Source of the DNA: Oceanospirillum sp048268485
GTDB taxonomy: Bacteria > Pseudomonadota > Gammaproteobacteria > Pseudomonadales > Halomonadaceae
Direction of reading: 5' to 3'
Assembly (NCBI GenBank): GCA_048268485.1
Contig: JBLWVL010000016.1
Coordinates: forward strand, 13,239 to 77,238
DNA length: 64,000 nt
Positions 17,580-25,826 of the stretch are shown here, in pieces (the first letter of the stretch is position 1; each line of letters begins with the position of its first letter). The translations under genes and the position numbers were made by a program. Under the pieces are notes generated by a model. It saw only the letters and a list, made by a program, of their open reading frames with translations, did not search any database and was not told the origin of the DNA.

Positions 17580-20500
17580 GTGAACAGTCGCGCTTATCTG
17601 CTTAACTGGTCTGTCGCTGCCCTGGCTATCCTAGCAGTTGTGGGGAGTGCCTGGTATGTTGAAGTTTCATATTTGGAGCAAATACGCCAAAAGCGTGTGC
17701 TTGAGTCCCGGTCGCGTGTTTCAGAAACCAGCGCTGGGATTGAGAGCCTTATTCGCTCTAATCTTGCCAGCATGCAGGGGCTTGCTGCTTACCTGTCAAT
17801 AACTCCTGATATCAGTCAGCATGATTTCGCAGAAACAGCAGAGCTCTTCCTCAGTAATAATCCTATGGTTAACGCGGTTTACCGTATTTCCAGTGATTAT
17901 CAATATACACATCAATATCCTGTTTCAACTAACTCTGATTTTACTGATCACTTTATTCCTCCCGGAACACAGGATTTTGAAGTTGCGCGGCAAGCGGTAG
18001 AAACTGGAGAGGTATTGCTTTCAGGACCGGTTGTGCAGGCTGATGGGGAGGCAAGTCTTCATATATGGTTGCCGCTTCATGGCTCTGACCTTCAGCATCG
18101 AACGGCACTATTACTCTTTCCTTTGCCCCTTGAGCAGATCTATGAGGTCTCGGGTCTTTATCAGCTGGAACGGGAGATGAACATTGCTGTTCGGGGAATA
18201 AAGCAGAGCAAACCCACCGCCGTTTTATATGGCTCAGCTTCACTTTTTAATGCGGCGGATATTACAGATAATATAGCCTTGCCGGGTGCGCAGTGGCAGA
18301 TTGCAGCCAGTATTCAGCCTGAGTCTTTTGTCGAGCGGTCATCCCGGCTTTGGATTCAACTCGCAGCAGGCCTAATGATCAGTATTATTGTTCTGATTCT
18401 CTGGCTGCGCTTGAAGGAGTTGCGTGCTGTAGGGCTTATTGAGCGTCAGCAGTTAATGCTGGACCAGGCTCAGCGTGTCGGTCGAATCGGCAACTGGTCA
18501 TGGAATATCGTTAAAGGTGATGTATTTTGGTCCGATGAGGCATATCGCCTTTTTGGTTTAGAGAAAGGCGATCGAGCTCTTGATAATGATGGCTACCTGC
18601 AATTTGTGCATGCTGAAGATCGGCCTCTGGTTGAAGCTGCGATTCAGGATGCAATGGGGCGAGGCGGGCGCTATCAGGTAGACTTCAGATTAATGCGAGC
18701 TGATTTTGATCAGCGTTGGGTGCACTCTGAAGGTTTCGTTGAACTTAGTACAGATCGCAAACCTGTTCGCGTTTTTGGTATTTTTCAGGATGTGACCTCC
18801 AGTCGTAAAATTGAGCGTGAGCTGAAGCAGCGGGAAACGCAGCTGTCAGCTATCACCGATGCTGCTCAAAGCCTGATTATGATATCGCGGGCTGCCGATG
18901 GCGTGGTGCTGTTTTGTAACCCTTCTTCCAAAAGAATGTTGGGTATAGAACCCGCAGAACTGGTTGGCCAGTCAATCGTTGCTTTTTACCCGTCCCCCTC
19001 CGACCGTGAGCTTCTGCTGCAGAGGGTGGAGCGTGATCAAAAACTAAGTAATTACACCCTTAAATTGCGGCGGGCCGATAACGGCAGAATCAGTACTTTT
19101 CTGATAGGTCTGCAGAAAATCATGTTTAATGGCAGTGAATGCTTTGTTGTTGATATGGTTGATATTTCTTCCATGCTTGAGGCTCAGGCTGCGCTGGCAA
19201 ACAGTGAAGAAAAGTTCAGGCTTTTTGCTGAGAATATGCCGGGTATTTTTTGGTTATGTCATCCTGATGGGCACGAAGTTGAGTTTCTGAGCCCCGGTTA
19301 TGAACGGGTTGTCGGAATGAAAGCCGCTCCTGTTCTGTCTGGCGCTGAGCCGCTTTTTGGTAGTGTTGTGCCTGAGGACCGACCAATGGTAGAAGGTATT
19401 TTCTCTGTATCCAGGCAGCCTTTACAGCTTGAGTTTCGTATTCAGCACCCTGCAGGCGATGTGCGCTGGATCCGAAGCCTTTCCTTTGTGACCTATGATA
19501 ATGAGGGGCGGGTTAAGAATATTGCTGGTTTTGGTGAAGATATTACGGATGCGTACCTGAGTAATCAGAGAATCAAACTGGCGGCTTCAGTTTTTGAGAG
19601 TACAGCAGAAGCGATTGTTGTCACGGATGCGAATAATCAGATTGTCTCTGTGAATGATGCTTTTAGTCGGATTACGGGGTATAGCCCTGATGAAGTATTA
19701 GGTGAGAACCCGGCTATTCTTAGCTCAGGAAAACAACCGGATAGCTTCTACCAGATGATGTGGGAAAGCCTACAGGCAACCGGTAGTTGGCAAGGTGAGG
19801 TTTGGAATCGCAAGAAAAATGGTGAGCTTTATGTGGAATGGCTTTCAATAACCGCACTAAAAAATCGTTACGATGATGTTGAGAACTATGTCGCTGTTTT
19901 TTCTGATATTACAGATCGCAAAGAAAAAGAAGAATTAATACGTTACCAGGCCAATTACGATGCACTGACAGGCTTGCCTAACCGGGTTCTCTTTCATGAT
20001 CGCTTGATGCAGTCCATAACCGCTGCGCGCCGTTACCCGAAGGACCGGGGAGCGTTGATGTTTATCGATTTAGATCATTTTAAAGAAGTGAATGATACGT
20101 TGGGTCATGAAGCCGGAGATAGCTTGCTGAAGAAAGTTTCCGAGCGTTTGCGTCAATATACCCGTGAGTCCGATACTGTGGCCCGCCTGGGTGGGGATGA
20201 GTTTACGGTTATGCTGCCATCCATAGGCAGTGTAGAGGATGTGAGAAAAGTCGCAGGGAAAATTATTGAGGCACTGTCAAGAATGTTTGATCTTGATGGT
20301 AAATCTGCTCATATCTCAGCAAGCATAGGCATTACTATCTTTCCTGATGACGGCGATGAGCTGACCAGAGTGCTTCAGAATGCAGATCAGGCGATGTATG
20401 CCGCCAAATCGGCAGGCCGTCACACCTATCGTTTTTTTACACCTCAGATGCAACAGGAAACGGAGCGTCGTCAATTGCTGCAGCATGATCTTCGCTCTGC

Positions 20501-21245
20501 GTTGGATCATCATGAATTTGAGCTGCACTATCAGCCTGTAGTGGATCGGGACGGGCACGTTGTGAAAGTTGAGGCTTTAGTACGCTGGAACCATCCTGTT
20601 CAGGGGCGTGTGCCTCCGGATCAATTTATATCGCTTGCAGAAGAGAGTGGTTTGATTATCCCTCTTGGCGGATGGGTCTTCGCTCAAGCGGTCTCTGAGA
20701 TATCGAGGCTGCGCAGACGCTTTCCGGAGCTTGGCGTGGCGATTAACTTATCTTCCAAACAAATTGCTACAGATGAACACCATGTTGAGCATTTTGTTGA
20801 TATTTTACAGCAATACAACCTGCCTGCTAAATGGGTAACGCTGGAAATAACAGAGTCACTGTTTCTTGACCCTGCCGGAGACTCTGTTGAAAAGCTGAAT
20901 AAGCTTCGGGCCCAGGGGTTTGAAATTGCAATTGATGACTTTGGCACGGGCTATTCTTCACTGAGTTACTTGAAGCAACTGCCCTTAACAACAATTAAAA
21001 TTGATAAAAGCTTTGTCTCAGATCTTGATAAAGATAGTGGCGATAAAGTTCTTGTTGATGCCATTCTTTCTATTGCCCAGAGCATGCGTTTGAGTGTGAT
21101 TGCTGAAGGGGTAGAAACTGAAGCTCAATCCCGCTACCTGGCAAAGGGAGGTGCTCAAATGCAGCAGGGTTGGCTGCATGGCAAACCGATGCCCTTTGAG
21201 GTACTCAGACAGTGGCTTGATTCTAATTACAGGGGTATTGAATGA
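17580..21245 (+). CDS. Membrane CHASE-like/PAS/GGDEF/EAL c-di-GMP enzyme
   Basis: This 1221-residue protein starts with a GTG codon. It has a membrane anchor (about 10-28), a periplasmic CHASE-like sensor (about 40-255), a second helix (about 262-280), four PAS-type modules (about 285-790), a GGDEF domain and an EAL domain. The diguanylate cyclase site GGDEF is at 871-875 with an I-site RESD just before it. The phosphodiesterase motif EALVRW starts at 998 and DDFGTGYSS is intact, so both activities are possible. Its stop overlaps the next start as ATGA. It is the first gene of the long chemosensory operon, suggesting that c-di-GMP is an input or output of that pathway. Confidence 0.92.
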   Translation: MNSRAYLLNWSVAALAILAVVGSAWYVEVSYLEQIRQKRVLESRSRVSETSAGIESLIRSNLASMQGLAAYLSITPDISQHDFAETAELFLSNNPMVNAVYRISSDYQYTHQYPVSTNSDFTDHFIPPGTQDFEVARQAVETGEVLLSGPVVQADGEASLHIWLPLHGSDLQHRTALLLFPLPLEQIYEVSGLYQLEREMNIAVRGIKQSKPTAVLYGSASLFNAADITDNIALPGAQWQIAASIQPESFVERSSRLWIQLAAGLMISIIVLILWLRLKELRAVGLIERQQLMLDQAQRVGRIGNWSWNIVKGDVFWSDEAYRLFGLEKGDRALDNDGYLQFVHAEDRPLVEAAIQDAMGRGGRYQVDFRLMRADFDQRWVHSEGFVELSTDRKPVRVFGIFQDVTSSRKIERELKQRETQLSAITDAAQSLIMISRAADGVVLFCNPSSKRMLGIEPAELVGQSIVAFYPSPSDRELLLQRVERDQKLSNYTLKLRRADNGRISTFLIGLQKIMFNGSECFVVDMVDISSMLEAQAALANSEEKFRLFAENMPGIFWLCHPDGHEVEFLSPGYERVVGMKAAPVLSGAEPLFGSVVPEDRPMVEGIFSVSRQPLQLEFRIQHPAGDVRWIRSLSFVTYDNEGRVKNIAGFGEDITDAYLSNQRIKLAASVFESTAEAIVVTDANNQIVSVNDAFSRITGYSPDEVLGENPAILSSGKQPDSFYQMMWESLQATGSWQGEVWNRKKNGELYVEWLSITALKNRYDDVENYVAVFSDITDRKEKEELIRYQANYDALTGLPNRVLFHDRLMQSITAARRYPKDRGALMFIDLDHFKEVNDTLGHEAGDSLLKKVSERLRQYTRESDTVARLGGDEFTVMLPSIGSVEDVRKVAGKIIEALSRMFDLDGKSAHISASIGITIFPDDGDELTRVLQNADQAMYAAKSAGRHTYRFFTPQMQQETERRQLLQHDLRSALDHHEFELHYQPVVDRDGHVVKVEALVRWNHPVQGRVPPDQFISLAEESGLIIPLGGWVFAQAVSEISRLRRRFPELGVAINLSSKQIATDEHHVEHFVDILQQYNLPAKWVTLEITESLFLDPAGDSVEKLNKLRAQGFEIAIDDFGTGYSSLSYLKQLPLTTIKIDKSFVSDLDKDSGDKVLVDAILSIAQSMRLSVIAEGVETEAQSRYLAKGGAQMQQGWLHGKPMPFEVLRQWLDSNYRGIE

Positions 21246-22441
21246 GTTCTCGTGAACCGTCTTTAACTGCCGTATCTGTTTCTGTCCGCTCGCTTATTGC
21301 GGGGGCAGTTTTATCTCTATGTATCTGGGGAGGAGGAGTTTTTTGGGCTGTTGACCCGCATGTGGTTTTTTTGGTGGCGCTTTTCACCGGTTTTTTTTCT
21401 GTGTGGCTGATGAACCGTCCTCTTAAAAAGGTTGAAAACCATGATGCGGCCCCTGAGCTTATGCGTCAGACGACGGATGCTTTTAATGCTCTTTCCTCGG
21501 GCTTGTCTTCTGAGTTCAAGGCATCCAGGGAGGAGATTCAACAGGTAAAAAGCTTGCTGGACACCGCTATTGGGCAGCTTATTGATAATTTCACACGGGT
21601 ACACCAGAAAACGCAGGAACAGCAGGCACTGACTCATCGAATTACTCAGCATATGGCTGCTGGAGAAGATGTCGACTCTATTTTTTCCGGTTTTATTCGT
21701 GATACGACAGAGACTTTTGAAGTCTTTATGGATAATGCTGTGCAGGCGAGCAAGTTTGCCATGGGCCTTGTGGAAATTATGGATGACATGGCCAGTAATA
21801 TTGGTGGAATTGTTAAACTTCTTGATGAAATTGACGATATTGCTGACCAGACCAATCTGTTGGCGCTCAATGCGGCCATCGAAGCTGCCAGAGCCGGAGA
21901 TGCAGGTCGGGGGTTTGCCGTGGTGGCGGATGAAGTGCGCTCACTCTCTAAGAAAACAACACATTTTAGTGATCAGATCCGCAGTCTGATGACGGATCTG
22001 CATACTTCTTTTTCTAGTGCAGATACCTCTATCCAGGAAATTTCTTCTGTGGACATGGGGTTTGCCAGTGAGTCAAAACGGCGTATTGAGCAAGTTTTGG
22101 GTCAGCTTGAACGAATCAGTCATGAATCGTCGGAAGCACTTGCATTGCAAAGTGAGTTGGCTGTCGAGGTAGAGGAGAATATTAATCAGGCAACAACAGG
22201 TCTTCAATTTCAGGATATGACCTGTCAGCTTCTGGATCATACCGACACAAGGCTGGATGCGATCCATCAATTAATGGATGATCTGGCGGATTTGACTCGG
22301 AAGGATAGCGCTTACTCATTGGAAGAGATATTACGGCATACCCGCGAGAAACTTCAGGCAACGCGCACTGCGATTGATAGCATGAAACATAACCCTGTTT
22401 CCCATGGCAGTATGGATTCAGGTGATATAGAACTCTTTTAA
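21242..22441 (+). CDS. Chemoreceptor-like signalling protein without a sensor domain
   Basis: The 399-residue protein has two adjacent N-terminal membrane helices (about 15-34 and 38-55) with almost no periplasmic loop. A cytoplasmic MCP signalling domain follows, with hairpin tip DQTNLLALNAAIEAARAGDAG. No HAMP, PAS or other sensor is seen, and there is no C-terminal CheR-binding pentapeptide. It overlaps the GGDEF-EAL gene by 4 bases, so the two are translationally coupled. It could form part of the same array as the three-PAS receptor or act as a membrane partner of the c-di-GMP enzyme; both are inference. Confidence 0.85.
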   Translation: MSSREPSLTAVSVSVRSLIAGAVLSLCIWGGGVFWAVDPHVVFLVALFTGFFSVWLMNRPLKKVENHDAAPELMRQTTDAFNALSSGLSSEFKASREEIQQVKSLLDTAIGQLIDNFTRVHQKTQEQQALTHRITQHMAAGEDVDSIFSGFIRDTTETFEVFMDNAVQASKFAMGLVEIMDDMASNIGGIVKLLDEIDDIADQTNLLALNAAIEAARAGDAGRGFAVVADEVRSLSKKTTHFSDQIRSLMTDLHTSFSSADTSIQEISSVDMGFASESKRRIEQVLGQLERISHESSEALALQSELAVEVEENINQATTGLQFQDMTCQLLDHTDTRLDAIHQLMDDLADLTRKDSAYSLEEILRHTREKLQATRTAIDSMKHNPVSHGSMDSGDIELF

Positions 22442-22468
22442 TAAAATAATCAGGTGTTGGAGAAACTT

Positions 22469-22834
22469 ATGGCCAAGAAAATTCTGACGGTAGACGATGC
22501 AGCTTCAATTCGTCAGATGGTGGCTTTCACCCTCAAGGGCTCAGGGTACGATGTTGTGGAAGCAATTGATGGACAAGATGGGCTGAACAAGGCTAAGTCG
22601 GGGCAATTTGACCTGATTCTGACGGATCAGAATATGCCTAAAATGGACGGCCTGACTCTTATTAAGTCTCTCAGAGCACTGCCACAGTATAGTCGGACTC
22701 CGATATTGATGCTGACAACGGAGTCTGGTGATGACATGAAGGCAAAAGGCCGTGCAGCCCGTGCTACGGGTTGGCTGGTAAAACCTTTTGATCCGGCCAA
22801 GTTACTGGAAGTTGTCAAAAAAGTGCTGGGTTGA
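22469..22834 (+). CDS. cheY: CheY-like response regulator
   Basis: This stand-alone 121-residue receiver has the DD pair at 9-10, phospho-acceptor D53 (LTDQNMPKMDG), a Thr in MLTTES and the conserved Lys in LVKPFDP. The ATG at 22469 is preceded by GGAG with good spacing; an upstream GTG at 22454 lies before that ribosome site. Its place just before cheA matches cheY2 in the Pseudomonas Che2 cluster. It is the likely phosphate acceptor from CheA, but its output target is unknown. Confidence 0.93.
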   Translation: MAKKILTVDDAASIRQMVAFTLKGSGYDVVEAIDGQDGLNKAKSGQFDLILTDQNMPKMDGLTLIKSLRALPQYSRTPILMLTTESGDDMKAKGRAARATGWLVKPFDPAKLLEVVKKVLG

Positions 22835-22867
22835 GCAATCCAAAGCAACAGAAACGGATAATAAATA

Positions 22868-25249
22868 ATGTCGTTTGATTTGAGCCAGTTCAATCAGTTG
22901 TTTTTTGAAGAAACGGCTGAGCATCTTGCTACGATGGAGAGCCTGATGCTGAATATGGATGTTCAGTCGCCGGATATGGATGACCTGAATGCTGTATTCC
23001 GTGCCGCTCATTCTATTAAGGGGAATAGCGGTACGTTTGGCTTTAATGATATGACGGCAGTAACGCATGAACTTGAAACGTTACTGGATCTGGTGCGCAA
23101 AGGTGAGACTGAATTAACGGATGAGATGGTCGATGTTACCCTGCGGGCCGGTGATGTTCTGGCCGGCATGCTTCAATCTCACCAGAACGGCTCAGAGCCT
23201 GAGCAGGACGCAGCCCGGGACGTTATCAAAGAGCTGAACCAGCAGCTTGCTGTCGTTAAAGGTGGCGAGGTGCAGTCTGTATCACCTGGCCCGGCTCCCT
23301 TCTCTGGCCATCTTCCTGCTGTGCAGCCCAGCGAATCGTCATTAACTCAGTCTTTTATTGTTCGTTTTCCTGCGCCGGATCAGGATCTGGATCTGCTATT
23401 TGATTCCCTTAAAGAGCTGGGTGAGCTGACGGTTATTGATGCACCTTCTGAGCACTCGGATGATTGGCTGTTTTCACTGCAAACCGATGCGAAAAAAGAG
23501 GACCTTAAAGACCTGATTACCTTTATGGTTGCTGAAGACTCCTTGTCTATTGAAGAAGAAGTATCCTCAGATGATGGCAGTTTTGGCTTCTTTGAGTCTG
23601 TCGGGGAGGGGGATAGTAGCGAAGATGAGCTGGGCTATGGGTTCTTTGATGATTTTGAAGAGATTTCAGATAAAACCAGTACAGAATCTGTGAGTGGTGT
23701 GGGTGCGGAGGATGATCCGGGTTATGGTTTTTTTGAGGAGGAGGATCCGGGCTATGGTTTCTTTGAAGATGAACCGCCTTCTGCACCTTCCGGCGTAGCT
23801 GAAACGTCTGTATCAGCTGAGATTGAAGTACCAGATGCTGGAGCTGTGAGGAACACTGGCTCAGAAATCCACCAGGATCAGAATGTTGAGTTTGATGGGT
23901 ATGGTTTCTTTGAGCCTCTTAATCCTGTTACTACAGTCAAAAACACAGAGCCTTCGCCTCAGACCCTATCCTCAGAAGCCTCTGTTGATCTTGACCCTAA
24001 GTCTCAGGTAAGCACTCAGGGATCATCAAAAGGTACAGCAGTTAAGAGTGGAGTCGAGTCCTCGGTTCGGGTCAGTGTTGAGAAAGTCGACCAGCTGATC
24101 AATCAGGTTGGGGAATTGGTGATTACACAGGCCATGCTGGCTCAGATGGCATCTGAGGTTGACCCTATTCTGCATGAAAAGATGGCCAATGGTCTTGCCC
24201 AGCTGGAAAGGAATACCCGGGATCTTCAGGATTCTGTGATGTCGATCCGCATGATGCCGATTAGTATCGTTTTCAGTCGCTTTCCCCGTGTTGTCCGTGA
24301 TTTAGCCGGTAAGCTGAATAAGAAAGTTAAGCTGGAAATGATGGGGGAGCATACCGAGCTTGATCGGAGCATGATTGAAAAACTAGCTGACCCATTAACC
24401 CATCTGATCAGAAACAGTCTGGATCATGGTATTGAATCACCTGAAGAGCGTGCCGCAGCAGGTAAAGATCAGACCGGTACTATTTTGCTCCGGGCCTCAC
24501 ATCAGGGTGGGAATATTGTCGTTGAAGTGCAGGATGATGGTGCAGGTTTAAATCGTGAACGTATTCTGTCTAAAGCCCAGGAGAAAGGTATTGTAACATC
24601 CGAGACTATGCCTGATTCCGATGTCTGGTCGCTGATTTTTGCTCCCGGATTTTCAACTGCGTCAGAAGTCACCGATGTATCAGGGCGTGGTGTGGGGATG
24701 GATGTGGTTAAAAGGAATATCACGTCTTTGGGGGGGCGGCTTGAGATTGAATCGATGGAAGGTATCGGCAGTCGAATCAGTATTCGCTTACCTTTGACAC
24801 TTGCCATTCTTGATGGTCTTCAGGTTGCCTTGGGTGATGAAATTTATATTGTGCCTTTAACCAGTATTATCGGGTCAATGCAACCAGACCCAGGGGATAT
24901 CAAAACCATATCAGGTGAAGGCGCTGTTATCTGCATCCGGGATGAATATCTGCCGATAATCCGGCTGAGTGATCTGTTGAACATGCCTGCCGCATTTGAT
25001 GAGTATGAGCAGGGAATCATGGTTATTTTAGAGTCAAATGGCAGTCGGGTTGGTTTATTTGTTGATGATCTTGTCGGGCAGTCTCAGGTAGTTATCAAGA
25101 GTCTGGAAGCGAACTACCGGAAGGTCGATGGTGTCTCTGGCGCAACAATTTTGGGAACAGGACGTGTAGCCCTGATTCTCGATGTCGAAGAGTTAATCAG
25201 CATGCACAAAACACGTACTACGGCAAAGCCTGGTAGCGTGCTGGTCTAA
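22868..25249 (+). CDS. cheA: Chemotaxis histidine kinase CheA with GFF-repeat linker
   Basis: CheA autophosphorylates on an HPt histidine and passes phosphate to CheY and CheB. Domains: HPt (1-105; H48 in FRAAHSIKGN), a long acidic linker (about 125-390), dimerisation (about 400-465), HATPase (about 465-640; HLIRNSLDHGIE, VQDDGAGLNRERI, GRGVGMDVVKRNI) and a CheW-like P5 domain (about 645-790). The linker contains a short conserved segment and five copies of an (F/Y)GFF(D/E) motif at residues 239, 257, 286, 296 and 345, set in Asp/Glu-rich sequence. A typical P2 CheY-binding domain is not obvious. The 793-residue length reflects the long linker. Confidence 0.95.
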   Translation: MSFDLSQFNQLFFEETAEHLATMESLMLNMDVQSPDMDDLNAVFRAAHSIKGNSGTFGFNDMTAVTHELETLLDLVRKGETELTDEMVDVTLRAGDVLAGMLQSHQNGSEPEQDAARDVIKELNQQLAVVKGGEVQSVSPGPAPFSGHLPAVQPSESSLTQSFIVRFPAPDQDLDLLFDSLKELGELTVIDAPSEHSDDWLFSLQTDAKKEDLKDLITFMVAEDSLSIEEEVSSDDGSFGFFESVGEGDSSEDELGYGFFDDFEEISDKTSTESVSGVGAEDDPGYGFFEEEDPGYGFFEDEPPSAPSGVAETSVSAEIEVPDAGAVRNTGSEIHQDQNVEFDGYGFFEPLNPVTTVKNTEPSPQTLSSEASVDLDPKSQVSTQGSSKGTAVKSGVESSVRVSVEKVDQLINQVGELVITQAMLAQMASEVDPILHEKMANGLAQLERNTRDLQDSVMSIRMMPISIVFSRFPRVVRDLAGKLNKKVKLEMMGEHTELDRSMIEKLADPLTHLIRNSLDHGIESPEERAAAGKDQTGTILLRASHQGGNIVVEVQDDGAGLNRERILSKAQEKGIVTSETMPDSDVWSLIFAPGFSTASEVTDVSGRGVGMDVVKRNITSLGGRLEIESMEGIGSRISIRLPLTLAILDGLQVALGDEIYIVPLTSIIGSMQPDPGDIKTISGEGAVICIRDEYLPIIRLSDLLNMPAAFDEYEQGIMVILESNGSRVGLFVDDLVGQSQVVIKSLEANYRKVDGVSGATILGTGRVALILDVEELISMHKTRTTAKPGSVLV

Positions 25250-25259
25250 GGGGTTAAGT

Positions 25260-25772
25260 ATGGCAGAACAGATAGCCGAAAATCAGGTGCATAGTGAGTA
25301 CGGGCGTTTGCTTGGACAGGAATATTTAACGTTTTCCCTTGGTGAGGAGTATTACGCTGTTGATATTCTGAAAGTTCAGGAGATTCGTGGTTATGGAGCG
25401 GTAACCAAAATTGCGAATGCACCTTCTTTTATAAAAGGTGTTATCAATCTTCGGGGTGTAATTGTCCCTATTATTGATTTACGCATTAAGTTTAATCTGG
25501 GTAACGCCCATTATGATGAGTTCACTATCGTTATTGTTTTAAACCTGGCTGACAGAGTTGTTGGTATGGTCGTTGATGGTGTGTCTGATGTGGTGAGTCT
25601 TGCTGGCGACGATATTAAGAACCCACCGGACTTTTCGGCCAATTTTGATTCGGAATATATCCTGGGTCTGGCCACCGTAGATGATCAGATGCTGATCATC
25701 ACAGATATCGAGAAATTAATGTCCAGTGAGGAGATGGCCCTGGTTGATAAAACCAAGGTTATTGCTGAGTAA
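25260..25772 (+). CDS. cheW: Chemotaxis coupling protein CheW
   Basis: CheW links CheA to receptors in signalling arrays. The 170-residue protein shows the family core (LTFSLGEEYYAVDILKVQEI, VINLRGVIVPIIDLR, VVDGVSDVVSL). It starts 10 bases after cheA and precedes the receptor gene, as in Che2-type clusters. An N-terminal extension of about 20 residues and a C-terminal tail are not conserved by eye. Confidence 0.95.
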   Translation: MAEQIAENQVHSEYGRLLGQEYLTFSLGEEYYAVDILKVQEIRGYGAVTKIANAPSFIKGVINLRGVIVPIIDLRIKFNLGNAHYDEFTIVIVLNLADRVVGMVVDGVSDVVSLAGDDIKNPPDFSANFDSEYILGLATVDDQMLIITDIEKLMSSEEMALVDKTKVIAE

Positions 25773-25826
25773 CAATTACTTAACGCTAGTTAGACTTAAG
25801 ATGCAGGTTCAGTTGGAGAGCGGGCA

